DNA of 64,000 bases from positions 372,001-436,000 of the forward strand of contig NZ_JABBCH010000002.1 of the NCBI RefSeq assembly GCF_012952295.1. The letters are read 5' to 3'. Below, piece by piece: positions 51,929 to 60,246 of the stretch (position 1 is its first letter; each line of letters opens with the position of its first letter). The notes beneath the pieces are model-generated. The model ran no database searches and had not been told where the DNA came from. It saw only the letters and a program-made list of their open reading frames with translations. A program made the translations under genes and the position numbers. This DNA comes from Crystallibacter degradans. Lineage in GTDB: Bacteria > Actinomycetota > Actinomycetes > Actinomycetales > Micrococcaceae.

Positions 51929-53830
51929 CTAAGCCTTCTTGAGCTGGCGTGCCCGCAGGAGCGGGGCGAAGAATTCGGCCAGCTCCGCAGTCGCCGTCAG
52001 CGGCAGGATGTTGGCCACGTACTGATCCGGCCGGACCACCACGACGACGCCGCCGCGGTCGAGGCCGCGCGCTTCGAAGATGTCCTCGTCCTTGGCAACG
52101 CCGAAGACCTTCTCGAGGTTGGTCAGCTGGAACGGTCCAACCTGGGGCTTGAACACGTTCGGCACCGCATTGATGTCGACGTTTTCGTGCTTCTGCTGGT
52201 AGATGACCTTCACATCGAACCAGGCGTCGAGGTCCGCGCCTTCCGGGGTGGCCGCGAGCGGCGAGTCCGGGGCGTTCTTCAGCCACTCGGCAAAGTCGGC
52301 GACCGGCGAGGCTGCCCCGGCCTTCGCCTGGTCAGCGAAGACGTAGATGCGCCAGCGGCCGTCGGCGGTGGCCAGGTGTCCGAGGTGGAGCGGGTTCGTG
52401 TCGCAGACGCGCGAGACCTTGGCGGACTTGAAACGCTTGCCGAGGGGGAACCCGGTGGCGAGGTCCTGGTGCGCGTTCTCGCCGGTCAGGATCGAGGGCG
52501 CGTACTCGGTCATGAAGCCCGCGGGGAACTCGGCGGTGCGGACGTAGAAGTCCTCAAGCTCGGAGGGGGAGCTGAACTCTTCGGGCTTCTTCGCCATCAA
52601 CGTCGACCATTCCTTGTCGAAGTCGATGAGGTTCTTGGCCACAACCTGGCGCTCCGCCGAGTAGGTGGACAGCAGGCTCTCCGGAGCGCGGCCTTCCAGC
52701 ACATGCCCGAGCTTCCATGCGAGGTTGAAGCCGTCCTGCATGGACACGTTCATGCCCTGGCCGGCCTTGGCGCTGTGGGTGTGGCAGGCGTCGCCGGTGA
52801 TGAAGACGCGCGGGGTCCGGGTGCCGAGGTCCTCAAGGTGCACGTCGTCGAACCTGTCGGTGAGGCGGTGGCCCACCTCGTAGACACTGTGCCAGGCAAC
52901 GTTCTTCACATCGAGGGTGTAGGGACTCAGGATCTCGTTGGCCTTCGCGATGATCTGCTCGATGGAGGTCTTGCGGACCGCACCCTTGTCATTCTCGGGC
53001 ACGACGCCGAGATCGACGTACATGCGGAAGAGGTAGCCGCCTTCGCGGGGGATCAGCAGGATGGAACCGCCGTCATGCGACTGAATGGCGCACTTGGTGC
53101 GGATGTCCGGGAAGTCGGTGTTCGCGAGGACGTCCATGACCCCCCATGCATGGTTGGCCGCGTCTCCCGCGAGGGTGCAACCGATGGAGGCGCGGACCTT
53201 GCTGCGGGCGCCGTCGCAGCCGACGACGTACTTGGCGTGCACCACGCGCTGTTGGCCTTCGTCCGGTCCGGCGCTGCGTACCAAGGTGACCTTAACGGGG
53301 TAATCGCCCTCGTCGGTGACCTCCAGGCTGCTGAACTCCCAGCCGAAATCGGGCTTCAGGCGAGCCGGGGAGTTGTGGGCAAACTCGGCGAAGTAGTCCA
53401 GCACGCGGGCCTGGTTGACGATCAGGTGCCGGAATTCGCTGACGCCGTGCTCGTCATCGAGGGCGCGGCCGCCGCGGACGATGTGCTTGGGGTTGTCCGT
53501 GTCCGGGCGCCAGAAGTTCATCTCCGTGAGCCAGAAAGCCTCGGCAGTGATCTCCTCGGCGAAGCCGAAGGCCTGGAAAGTCTCGACGCTGCGGGCCTGG
53601 ATGCCGTCCGCCTGGCCGAGCTCCAGCCGTCCGCCGCGGCGTTCGACCAGGCGCGTGTTGATGTTCGGGAACTGGGCGAGCTGGGCGGCAGCAAGCATGC
53701 CTGCCGGCCCGGAGCCCACGATGAGGACGTCGACCTCGTCGGGGAGTTCCGAGGGGCGGTCGATGCCGACACCGGCAGCCGGCTGGACTTTCGGGTCACC
53801 TGAAACGTAACCGTGGTGATGAAACTGCAC
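51929..53830 (-). CDS. FAD-dependent aromatic hydroxylase, phenol 2-monooxygenase/MobA-like
   Basis: 633 residues. The N-terminal FAD motif is VDVLIVGSGPAGMLAAAQLA, the middle GxDGARS motif is VVGCDGARSKVRASIG and the second FAD motif is FITGDACHTHSAKAGQGMNV. A thioredoxin-like C-terminal domain follows, as in phenol hydroxylase and 3-hydroxybenzoate 4-monooxygenase. It probably hydroxylates a phenolic acid. No ring-cleavage gene or regulator is next to it. The ATG at 53830 has GAGGAAAG upstream. Confidence 0.9.
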   Translation of the reverse strand: MQFHHHGYVSGDPKVQPAAGVGIDRPSELPDEVDVLIVGSGPAGMLAAAQLAQFPNINTRLVERRGGRLELGQADGIQARSVETFQAFGFAEEITAEAFWLTEMNFWRPDTDNPKHIVRGGRALDDEHGVSEFRHLIVNQARVLDYFAEFAHNSPARLKPDFGWEFSSLEVTDEGDYPVKVTLVRSAGPDEGQQRVVHAKYVVGCDGARSKVRASIGCTLAGDAANHAWGVMDVLANTDFPDIRTKCAIQSHDGGSILLIPREGGYLFRMYVDLGVVPENDKGAVRKTSIEQIIAKANEILSPYTLDVKNVAWHSVYEVGHRLTDRFDDVHLEDLGTRTPRVFITGDACHTHSAKAGQGMNVSMQDGFNLAWKLGHVLEGRAPESLLSTYSAERQVVAKNLIDFDKEWSTLMAKKPEEFSSPSELEDFYVRTAEFPAGFMTEYAPSILTGENAHQDLATGFPLGKRFKSAKVSRVCDTNPLHLGHLATADGRWRIYVFADQAKAGAASPVADFAEWLKNAPDSPLAATPEGADLDAWFDVKVIYQQKHENVDINAVPNVFKPQVGPFQLTNLEKVFGVAKDEDIFEARGLDRGGVVVVVRPDQYVANILPLTATAELAEFFAPLLRARQLKKA

Positions 53831-53872
53831 GGGCTTTCCTCACTTCGTTGTGCCGTTGTCGGCTGGTTCAGT

Positions 53873-53906
53873 GTTCGATAATCGAACATGACGCTCGATA
53901 ATCGAA
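53873..53906. promoter_or_regulatory. Paired operator-like palindromes upstream of the monooxygenase
   Basis: GTTCGATAATCGAAC (53873-53887) is a perfect palindrome around a central A; CTCGATAATCGAA (53894-53906) repeats its core TCGATAATCGA, 20 bases apart. The spacing and symmetry suggest a dimeric repressor of the IclR or GntR type. No regulator gene is adjacent, so the ligand is elsewhere in the genome. Confidence 0.65.
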
Positions 53907-54100
53907 TAGCTTTCGGTGTAAATACTGTAAGGCAAACATGACGCACGTAACAACTACTGTTTCGGCGAAAGGGGGAATGTGGGGTATGCCGGCCCCTGGC
54001 CCGCTCGGCGAGTAGGGCGCACCAGGAACTGGCGTCCTTCTTCGCTGGTGTGCTGCAGGCCTAGCCGAGTCAAAGTTCGACGACGACGACAACGACGACG

Positions 54101-54130
54101 GCGGATGCGTACCGATTGGTGCGCGTCCGC
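54101..54130 (-). terminator. Hairpin just after the RES-domain gene
   Basis: GCGGATGCGTACC (54101-54113) pairs with GGTGCGCGTCCGC (54118-54130) with two mismatches and a four-base loop. It overlaps the first base of the RES stop codon (54130-54132). There is no clear T-run, so function as terminator is tentative. Confidence 0.45.
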
Positions 54131-54756
54131 TAAGGCGCGGGATTTCCGACGATGTTGACGCCGAGAGCTTGGAACCGCCGGGTGAGCCAATCGAGCTGGT
54201 CCGGGAAGGCGAACGCGCGTTTGCCATCCTCTCGCGGCGCCAGATCGCTGCCGGCGACGCGATCACCGAAGAGAATATAGGCGCGCGAGGTATCGTGCCG
54301 GTTACTCATCCACACAAGCCCGTCCACGCCACCGGCGTGCAGGGCCTCCGCCCACCGGACCGTGTCGCCGTAGCGGGCCGCGGGAGTTACGGTCAGCTCC
54401 GTCCGCTCCACACCCAGACGGCGGAAACCGTCCCCCAGCAACGCGGCCAGGCGCAGTTCCCGCCGGACAAGCAGTGGGGACAGGACCTTCCGCTGGACCA
54501 AGCGGAGTTCAATTTCGCCGCCCGATACAGGTATGTCGTGGAGCAGTGTCTCTGCCACAGCAGCCGCCTCGGTCTCGGCTGCGGAGAGGGCGGGAACCGG
54601 AGGATCGCCGAAGAATGCGAAACGGGACCGACCATAGCCCGGATTGAATTCGGTGGCAGCCAGCTTTGTGTCGTGCACCCGGTAGATGGTTGTGCCGGCG
54701 GGGAGGACCTCGACGAGCGGTTCGGTCTGCCGCCCGTCGGGGGTCGTGATCACCAA
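54130..54756 (-). CDS. RES-domain toxin
   Basis: 208 residues. TTIYRVHDTKLAATEFNPGY followed by GRSRFAFFGDPPVPAL is the Arg-containing core that names the RES family, and TLLHDIPVS plus a second conserved Arg region follow. RES toxins degrade NAD+. The 7-base overlap with the upstream antitoxin-like gene is typical of type II toxin-antitoxin pairs. Confidence 0.82.
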   Translation of the reverse strand: MVITTPDGRQTEPLVEVLPAGTTIYRVHDTKLAATEFNPGYGRSRFAFFGDPPVPALSAAETEAAAVAETLLHDIPVSGGEIELRLVQRKVLSPLLVRRELRLAALLGDGFRRLGVERTELTVTPAARYGDTVRWAEALHAGGVDGLVWMSNRHDTSRAYILFGDRVAGSDLAPREDGKRAFAFPDQLDWLTRRFQALGVNIVGNPAP

Positions 54757-55310
54757 TTGATCCCGAAGTGATCTTCAAAGGCGCGGCACACGGCGTCGTC
54801 GTTGTTCAGGTTGTCCACCGGCCGTGACTCGTCTTCAAACCACGTGCTCGGCGCTCGCATCCACAGCAGGACGGTTTCCTCATCGACATCGAGTTCATGG
54901 GCGAGTGCGGCGAGGCGCTTCATCAGCGGCCGCACCCGGCCCTCGGCATTAAACTGATACCCGGGGTAGAGATAGGCGTTGCGGCGCTTGACGGCCATCA
55001 GCTCACCGCGCCTGCGCAAGTCGCTGGCGAAGCCGCCGGCGTTTTTGGCGCGCGAGCCGAGCCGGGCGGCGACTTCACGTCCAGTCAGCAACCCGAACTC
55101 CTGCGCGATCAGTCTCCATATGTTCTCGGTTGCTTGACTGCGTGCAGCCTGCTCTGGGCTCACCGTTGAGGTCAAACGCTCCAGACTTTCCTGCAGCGCC
55201 CGGACGGCACGCAGTTGCTCGCCGACAAGGTGCAGCAGCGAAGGCGTCAAGGCAGCCGCCTCGGTGCGGTCGATTCCGAGTTCCCTGGCGATCGAGTCTT
55301 CGATGGTCAT
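54750..55310 (-). CDS. Xre/MbcA/ParS-type antitoxin partner of the RES toxin
   Basis: 186 residues. The C-terminal part (RRNAYLYPGYQFNAEGRVRP then VDEETVLLWMRAPSTWFEDE) follows the toxin-binding domain pattern of RES antitoxins, ending in DESRPVDNLNN. The N-terminal half is helical and contains GREVAARLGSRAKNAGGFAS, a possible helix-turn-helix. Starts at 55346 or 55361 are possible; 55310 is preferred for the protein pattern. It overlaps the toxin by 7 bases. Confidence 0.75.
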   Translation of the reverse strand: MTIEDSIARELGIDRTEAAALTPSLLHLVGEQLRAVRALQESLERLTSTVSPEQAARSQATENIWRLIAQEFGLLTGREVAARLGSRAKNAGGFASDLRRRGELMAVKRRNAYLYPGYQFNAEGRVRPLMKRLAALAHELDVDEETVLLWMRAPSTWFEDESRPVDNLNNDDAVCRAFEDHFGINW

Positions 55311-55419
55311 GGCGACCCCATTCCGTCGATTCCGTAGATCCATCATATCTTCGTAAACCACGTCGTCGACGTGCCGGACAACCAGACCTGACCGTTCGAG
55401 TAACTAAGGAGGGCGAACG

Positions 55420-55458
55420 ACGACGGCGAGGGCCCACTTGGGTGGCGCTCGCCGTCGT
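55420..55458. terminator. Hairpin of the ACGACGGCG/CGCCGTCGT type
   Basis: ACGACGGCGAG (55420-55430) pairs perfectly with CTCGCCGTCGT (55448-55458), then ATTTTT. The inner loop also contains short pairing. It lies between the antitoxin start and the convergent end of the next gene and belongs to the recurring hairpin family of this window. Confidence 0.75.
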
Positions 55459-55500
55459 ATTTTTGCTGCCGAACTCTGGATTAAGTGTGGAGAACCGCCC

Positions 55501-56043
55501 TTAGACTGCCGGCGCCGGCGGAACTGCTGCCTCTGCCTCGAAACTCCGCGGCTGTGTTGCTCTGCCTTCAGCAGTTCGCCCTGTGCGCGCAGCAGCAATT
55601 GAACGGCCGGCGACGTCGGCACAGAATCCGAGGACGAAGAGAAGCATCAATGATGGGATGCGTCCGGAGTTGAGGGAAGTGTGCAATGCGGCGGTCTGTT
55701 CGGACAGGACCGGAATCGTGTCCGCGACAAACCAGCCGTTAACGACTTGCTGTTGCGGTGCACCTTCGGTGGAGCCATCGTTGATGATCTTGTTGGTTTC
55801 GGCCGCGGAAATGCTCGACGACCAGTCGGCAGCCGAGCCGCCCTGTGGAGCCGCGAACCACACAATGATCGCCAGGACAGCGACGACCAGCCAGACTGCG
55901 GCGCGGTAGGCGTCGGCGTTGAACGTTTTGGCTTTCTTTGCCTTAACCGTCTTCTGCATGTTGGCCATAAAGGGCGCCGGCGCTTCCGGTCTAAGTGGTG
56001 GGTTCTGATTCTGGGCAGGGTTGTATGCGGGAAAGTCGGTCAT
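55501..56043 (-). CDS. Hypothetical membrane protein with two transmembrane segments
   Basis: 180 residues. A proline-rich N-terminus (FPAYNPAQNQNPPLRPEAPA) is followed by a basic patch, one membrane helix (AAVWLVVAVLAIIVWFA, about residues 49-65), an external region and a second helix (LMLLFVLGFCADVAG). GGAGCC precedes the ATG at 56043. No family recognised; topology suggests a cytoplasmic N- and C-terminus. Confidence 0.7.
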   Translation of the reverse strand: MTDFPAYNPAQNQNPPLRPEAPAPFMANMQKTVKAKKAKTFNADAYRAAVWLVVAVLAIIVWFAAPQGGSAADWSSSISAAETNKIINDGSTEGAPQQQVVNGWFVADTIPVLSEQTAALHTSLNSGRIPSLMLLFVLGFCADVAGRSIAAARTGRTAEGRATQPRSFEAEAAVPPAPAV

Positions 56044-56187
56044 GGAAAGGCTCCGTTGAGTCGTGCGAGAGGTGGGACGATGGTCCGCTGCTGATCGTAA
56101 CAACGAGCGCCGACGGTTTCGGCGGAAAATGGTTCCGTTCCGCTAACGGTTTGCACATCCACATGCTTTGCGTCGGATTGCCCCGTT

Positions 56188-56943
56188 TCAGTTGGCCAGC
56201 AGATCTCCGAGCGGGCTGCTGGGAAGATGGATCCAGCCTTCGTGGCGGGCTGCTTCGAGATGTTCGTCGCCCGGCAGCAGTGTTGCTCCCATGAGGGCGG
56301 CGCGGGTTGTCAGAGATGCGATGAGAGAATCCAGCAGGTCGTCTGACCCAACCAAGGCATCCCGATGCGGTCCGAGCTTGAGCCACGGCGCCATTTCTTC
56401 CAGCTGTTTCAGAATGAGGTGGCGGACCTCTGATTCGGGCCTTCCCTTACCCTTGTACTTCCGCGCTTCGATGTTCCATAACTTGAGGGAGGCGGCCGGA
56501 TATATTTCCATGAGCCGGCCCGATCCATCAAGAGGTTGGTAGCCGTATTCCTTGGCAATTTTGGCCTGAATGACCGCGCAGCGCATGGCTGGATGGGCCA
56601 GCCGATCCGCCGAAACGCTCAGCGGAATCAGGCCGGTGATGCTCGTGACGAACCGGTCGCAGTCCCGGTAAGCGAGGAGACGGCGGCCGGCAATTCCGTC
56701 GTGCTGGAGCACGGCACCCGCGTTACGATGCAGGTGGCCCGTGAGGAAAGGCAACAGTGCTTGCGGCCAGCCGACAGGGCAATCAACTCCCGTGGCATCG
56801 GCGCTCGTGAAGAGGTCGACAACGTTCTCGTCGGTGACGCCGAGCTGCAGATGGGTCAGCCGTGCGGCATCCGGTACCCAGTCGAGGACGGCCGCAGCGG
56901 TTTTCTTCGGATCTGCGGCAAGATCGATGCCGAGGGTCTTCAT
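56188..56943 (-). CDS. DUF429 protein, predicted RNase H-like nuclease
   Basis: 251 residues. MKTLGIDLAADPKKTAAAVL provides the first conserved Asp of the RNase H-like fold, VGVDCPVGWPQALLPFL (as TGVDCPVGWPQ) the second, and EIYPAASLKLW plus DDLLDSLIASLTTRAAL are the DUF429 signatures. Activity has not been shown in general. No Shine-Dalgarno; TAGAGT lies six bases before the ATG at 56943, so leaderless. Confidence 0.85.
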   Translation of the reverse strand: MKTLGIDLAADPKKTAAAVLDWVPDAARLTHLQLGVTDENVVDLFTSADATGVDCPVGWPQALLPFLTGHLHRNAGAVLQHDGIAGRRLLAYRDCDRFVTSITGLIPLSVSADRLAHPAMRCAVIQAKIAKEYGYQPLDGSGRLMEIYPAASLKLWNIEARKYKGKGRPESEVRHLILKQLEEMAPWLKLGPHRDALVGSDDLLDSLIASLTTRAALMGATLLPGDEHLEAARHEGWIHLPSSPLGDLLAN

Positions 56944-57024
56944 ACGCCTACTCTATTGGTGGCCTGTAAACGGAGTACGGGTCCGGCAAATGATGGATCT
57001 ACAACTCGGCAGGAGGGCGCTTGA

Positions 57025-57672
57025 GTGAGTGACGCCGGTGAGTTCGTGGACGCTGCTCTCCAGCGCGAATCATCGTGGGAACGGGCCGAGGCGTGGGAAG
57101 CGCAGATGGGCAACGGCCTGAGTTACTACGGAGCATCGGTCGGGGCGGTGCGCGGGACCATTCGCGACGCCGGAAGGCGTTACCCCAAGCTGTCGCACGA
57201 CGAGATCACGGCGCTGAGCTCCGAACTGTGGGCGGTGCCTGTGTTTGAGCGCCGCCTTGCCGCCGTCGTTCTGCTGCAATCCAACCTCCGCCTGCTGGAC
57301 AATTCCGACCTCACACGTCTGGAGGGTTTTGTGCGCTCGGCGCGATTGCGTGCCCTGGTCGATCCGTTGGCCGTGGACGTCATCGGCCCCATGATCGAGG
57401 GGCTGGATGCACCGCTACGTATCCGTGCGGATGCGGTGTTGGACCGCTGGGCGGAGGACGACGACGTGTGGCTGCGTCGCGCCGTCGTGCTCTCGCCGCT
57501 GCGAGCCCTTCGGAAAGGAGGAGGGGACTGGGACAGGTTCGCCCGGCGCGCGAAGATCCTGCTCGAACAGTCCCAAGACGCCGGCACGGAGGGCGAAGTG
57601 GTTCGCGAAGCGGTTGCCCTGGTGCTCGCAGAAGTGGCGAAAACCAGGCCGGAACTTCAGCTGCCGCCGTAG
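57025..57672 (+). CDS. DNA alkylation repair (AlkD-like) protein
   Basis: 215 residues of HEAT-like helices: RYPKLSHDEITALSSELWAV, PVFERRLAAVVLLQSNLRLL, and the WLRRAVVLSPLRAL segment with the conserved Trp-Arg pair of AlkD. The GTG at 57025 has AGGAGG eight bases upstream. It differs strongly from the AlkD-like gene at 37567, so the two are separate subfamilies. Divergent from the DUF429 gene. Confidence 0.8.
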   Translation: MSDAGEFVDAALQRESSWERAEAWEAQMGNGLSYYGASVGAVRGTIRDAGRRYPKLSHDEITALSSELWAVPVFERRLAAVVLLQSNLRLLDNSDLTRLEGFVRSARLRALVDPLAVDVIGPMIEGLDAPLRIRADAVLDRWAEDDDVWLRRAVVLSPLRALRKGGGDWDRFARRAKILLEQSQDAGTEGEVVREAVALVLAEVAKTRPELQLPP

Positions 57673-57836
57673 GCCTCCGGGACAGGCCCTCTCCAAGTCT
57701 GGGAGGCAGATTTTTGATGGAACCGAAGCGGCAGCGGGTATAAGATCAGGCCTCATCGGGCCGGAAAGCCGGTCCGTCCTGGCGCTTCGGCCGGGAGCAG
57801 GCCGAAAGATTGCCGGGCTGAGCAGGAAGGCCAGCC

Positions 57837-59000
57837 ATGGAGCACGTTCGGGCCCTTGAACAGTCGATGAATCCCTACCCCCACTACGAAGCGATGCGGG
57901 AAACCGCGCCGGTTTTCCATGATGAGCAAACCGGCATCTGGCACGTTTTCAAGTACGACGACGTTCACCGCGTCCTGTCCGAGCACGCCACGTTTTCCTC
58001 CCAGATGCCGCCCGGTGATCAGTCGGAGACGGGCCAGCTGTTCGCGGCCAGCCTGATCAACACCGACCCGCCGCGGCACCGGCAGTTGCGCTCGCTGGTC
58101 AGCCAGGCGTTCACGCCGAGGGCGGTTGAGGCGCTGGGCCCGCGCATCACGGGCATTACTGGGGAACTGCTGGACCAGTTCGCCTCGGCAGGAACGGCCG
58201 ACTTAGTCCAGGAACTCGCCTATCCGCTGCCGGTGATCGTGATCGCCGAACTGATGGGCATACCGCCCGAAGACCGCGACCGTTTCAAGGTCTGGTCCGA
58301 TTCCATCGTCAGCCAGACCACGGGCGGCGACGGCGAAGCCGACCATGCGCTCTTCGGTGAGCTGGTCGAGTATTTCCTGAACATGATCGAACAGCGACGG
58401 CGAACCCCGGGACACGACCTGATCAGCGCATTGCTGGCTGCGGAGATCGACGGGCAGCAACTGACCGTCCCCGAACTGCTGGGCTTCTGCGCCCTGCTCC
58501 TGGTGGCCGGCAACGAAACGACTACCAATCTGATCGGCAACGCAGTGCTGACCTTCACCGAGCATCCCGGCACTGTCGAGCGGTTGCTGGCCGAACCGGA
58601 ACTGCTGCCGCACGCGATCGAGGAGGTGCTGCGGTACCGCTCCCCGGTGCAGGCTATGTATCGGGCAACTGTCGCCGATGCCACGCTGGGGGACCAGCGC
58701 ATTCCGGCCGGTTCCTTGCTCATCGCCTGGATCGGTTCGGCCAACCGCGACCCGCGGCAGTTCGAACGGGCGGAAGAGTTCGACGTCGACCGCCCACCAT
58801 TCCACCACCTCGCCTTCGGACAGGGGGTCCACTTTTGTCTCGGCGCACCGCTGGCCCGGCTTGAGGCCAAGATCGCGCTGCAGGCCGTGCTCTCCCGCCT
58901 GCCCGGACTCACCGTGCTGCCGGCGCCGCCCCTGGAACGGGTGGACAGCACGATCATCTACGGCCCCAAACAACTCCCGGTCACTTGGCGGCCGGAGTGA
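57837..59000 (+). CDS. Cytochrome P450
   Basis: 387 residues. I-helix oxygen motif LLVAGNETTTNL, K-helix EEVLRYRSP (Glu-x-x-Arg), and the haem loop HLAFGQGVHFCLGAPLARLE with the Cys ligand. The size and motifs fit soluble bacterial class I P450s close to CYP107-type hydroxylases. No ferredoxin or reductase gene is adjacent, so electrons must come from elsewhere. AGGAAGG precedes the ATG. Confidence 0.93.
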   Translation: MEHVRALEQSMNPYPHYEAMRETAPVFHDEQTGIWHVFKYDDVHRVLSEHATFSSQMPPGDQSETGQLFAASLINTDPPRHRQLRSLVSQAFTPRAVEALGPRITGITGELLDQFASAGTADLVQELAYPLPVIVIAELMGIPPEDRDRFKVWSDSIVSQTTGGDGEADHALFGELVEYFLNMIEQRRRTPGHDLISALLAAEIDGQQLTVPELLGFCALLLVAGNETTTNLIGNAVLTFTEHPGTVERLLAEPELLPHAIEEVLRYRSPVQAMYRATVADATLGDQRIPAGSLLIAWIGSANRDPRQFERAEEFDVDRPPFHHLAFGQGVHFCLGAPLARLEAKIALQAVLSRLPGLTVLPAPPLERVDSTIIYGPKQLPVTWRPE

Positions 59001-59046
59001 GCGCACCCCGACCGTCTGCCCGGCAGGAATTTCGGCTCCCGCTGGC

Positions 59047-59535
59047 TCAGGCTGGTCGCCGGGGCCGTCGGTTCTTGAGGTACTCGGCTGGCATTCCTGG
59101 CCCGATCCGCACCTTCACCTCGGCGGGATCTATCGGTCCGCATTTGGCACATACAGTTGCCTGCCTGACCTCCTCGCCGCATGCCGAGTGGTCGTAGAGG
59201 ATAGGTGGCTCTCCGGGAGCTGCCCAGCGGTCTCCCCATTGCGTGAGTGCGATCAATGCAGGGGCAAGGTCGCGGCCCTTGGCGGTCAGCAGGTATTCGT
59301 GCTGCGCCGGCTGCTCGGAGACCTGACGTCGCTCCATGATGCCAGCCGCGAGAAAGGCATCGAGGCGGGACTGGAGGACATTGGTCGCGATGCCCAGGTT
59401 GTGCTGGAAATCGTTGAAGCGGGTCACCCCTGCAAAGAGTGCATCGCGGACGATCAACAAGCTCCAGCGTTCACCCACCACCTCAAGGGCGCGGGCGATG
59501 GAACAAACCTGGGATTCATACATTTTGCCGAGCAT
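59047..59535 (-). CDS. HxlR-family transcriptional regulator
   Basis: 162 residues. CSIARALEVVGERWSLLIVR is the classical HxlR start, with FNDFQHNLGIATNVLQSRLD as recognition helix. An added C-terminal segment holds CGEEVRQATVCAKCG, a possible metal site. TATGAT lies six bases before the ATG at 59535, indicating a leaderless mRNA. Divergent from the SRPBCC gene. Confidence 0.88.
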   Translation of the reverse strand: MLGKMYESQVCSIARALEVVGERWSLLIVRDALFAGVTRFNDFQHNLGIATNVLQSRLDAFLAAGIMERRQVSEQPAQHEYLLTAKGRDLAPALIALTQWGDRWAAPGEPPILYDHSACGEEVRQATVCAKCGPIDPAEVKVRIGPGMPAEYLKNRRPRRPA

Positions 59536-59556
59536 ATAAAGATCATAACCAGAGTG

Positions 59557-59599
59557 CTTGCATGATGAAAGCGCCACGGAGTAGCATGACTTGCATCAC
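59557..59599. promoter_or_regulatory. Direct repeats in the HxlR/SRPBCC divergent region
   Basis: CTTGCATGAT (59557-59566) and CTTGCATCAC (59590-59599) share CTTGCAT in the same orientation, 33 bases (three helical turns) apart. They flank the space between the two divergent starts and may be binding sites for the HxlR protein. Confidence 0.45.
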
Positions 59600-59662
59600 A
59601 CAAGTAGCGCGTCGATCCGTTGGCGCAACTCATGGTCGGCGCGAAGATGATTGGAAGCCATC

Positions 59663-60148
59663 ATGAACAGCCTCACTAAGACCTTTTCGGTCGACCGGAC
59701 TCCCGAGGAAGCCTTCCGCGCAATAACCAATGTGCGCGGTTGGTGGTCAGGAGAAATTGAAGGAGGAACCGAGACTCTCGGCGACGAATTCACCTACCGC
59801 GTCCAGGACATCCACTACTCAAAATTCAGGATCACCGAGCTGGTCCCAGCGAAGAAGGTCTCCTGGCTGGTCCTGGACAGCTATCTCAGCTTCATCCACG
59901 ACAAGGAAGAATGGACCGGGACGACGGTCAACTTTGAGCTCTTCGAACGGGACGGCCGCACGCAGCTGAGCTTCACCCACGAGGGCCTGCTGCCCGCGCA
60001 CGAATGCTTCGACGTCTGTTCGGACGCGTGGGGCGAGTACATCAACGGGAGCCTGCGGCAGCTGATCACAACCGGCTCTGGCCTGCCCAACTCGTACGAG
60101 CGCGATGAAGTGATCGAGGGGGTCCGCGCAAGAGAAAGCAGGCTTTAG
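59663..60148 (+). CDS. SRPBCC-domain (START/AHSA1-like) protein
   Basis: 161 residues. SLTKTFSVDRTPEEAFRAIT and WWSGEIEGGTETLGDEFTYR begin the helix-grip fold; TQLSFTHEGLLPAHECFDVC and WGEYINGSLRQLITTG close it, as in AHSA1/YndB-like proteins that bind hydrophobic ligands. GGAAGCC precedes the ATG. Likely regulated by the divergent HxlR gene. Confidence 0.87.
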   Translation: MNSLTKTFSVDRTPEEAFRAITNVRGWWSGEIEGGTETLGDEFTYRVQDIHYSKFRITELVPAKKVSWLVLDSYLSFIHDKEEWTGTTVNFELFERDGRTQLSFTHEGLLPAHECFDVCSDAWGEYINGSLRQLITTGSGLPNSYERDEVIEGVRARESRL

Positions 60149-60165
60149 GCGAGTGATTCCAAACG

Positions 60166-60204
60166 ACGACGGCGGGGCGCACCAAGGCGAGCCCCCGCCG
60201 TCGT
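60166..60204. terminator. Hairpin terminator between convergent genes
   Basis: ACGACGGCGGGG (60166-60177) pairs perfectly with CCCCGCCGTCGT (60193-60204), followed by TGTTT. It lies between the SRPBCC stop and the convergent VOC gene and is another member of the ACGACGGCG hairpin family. Confidence 0.85.
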
Positions 60205-60246
60205 TGTTTGACGGGATACGGTGCCCGGCTGCTTCGGTCTTGAGCG

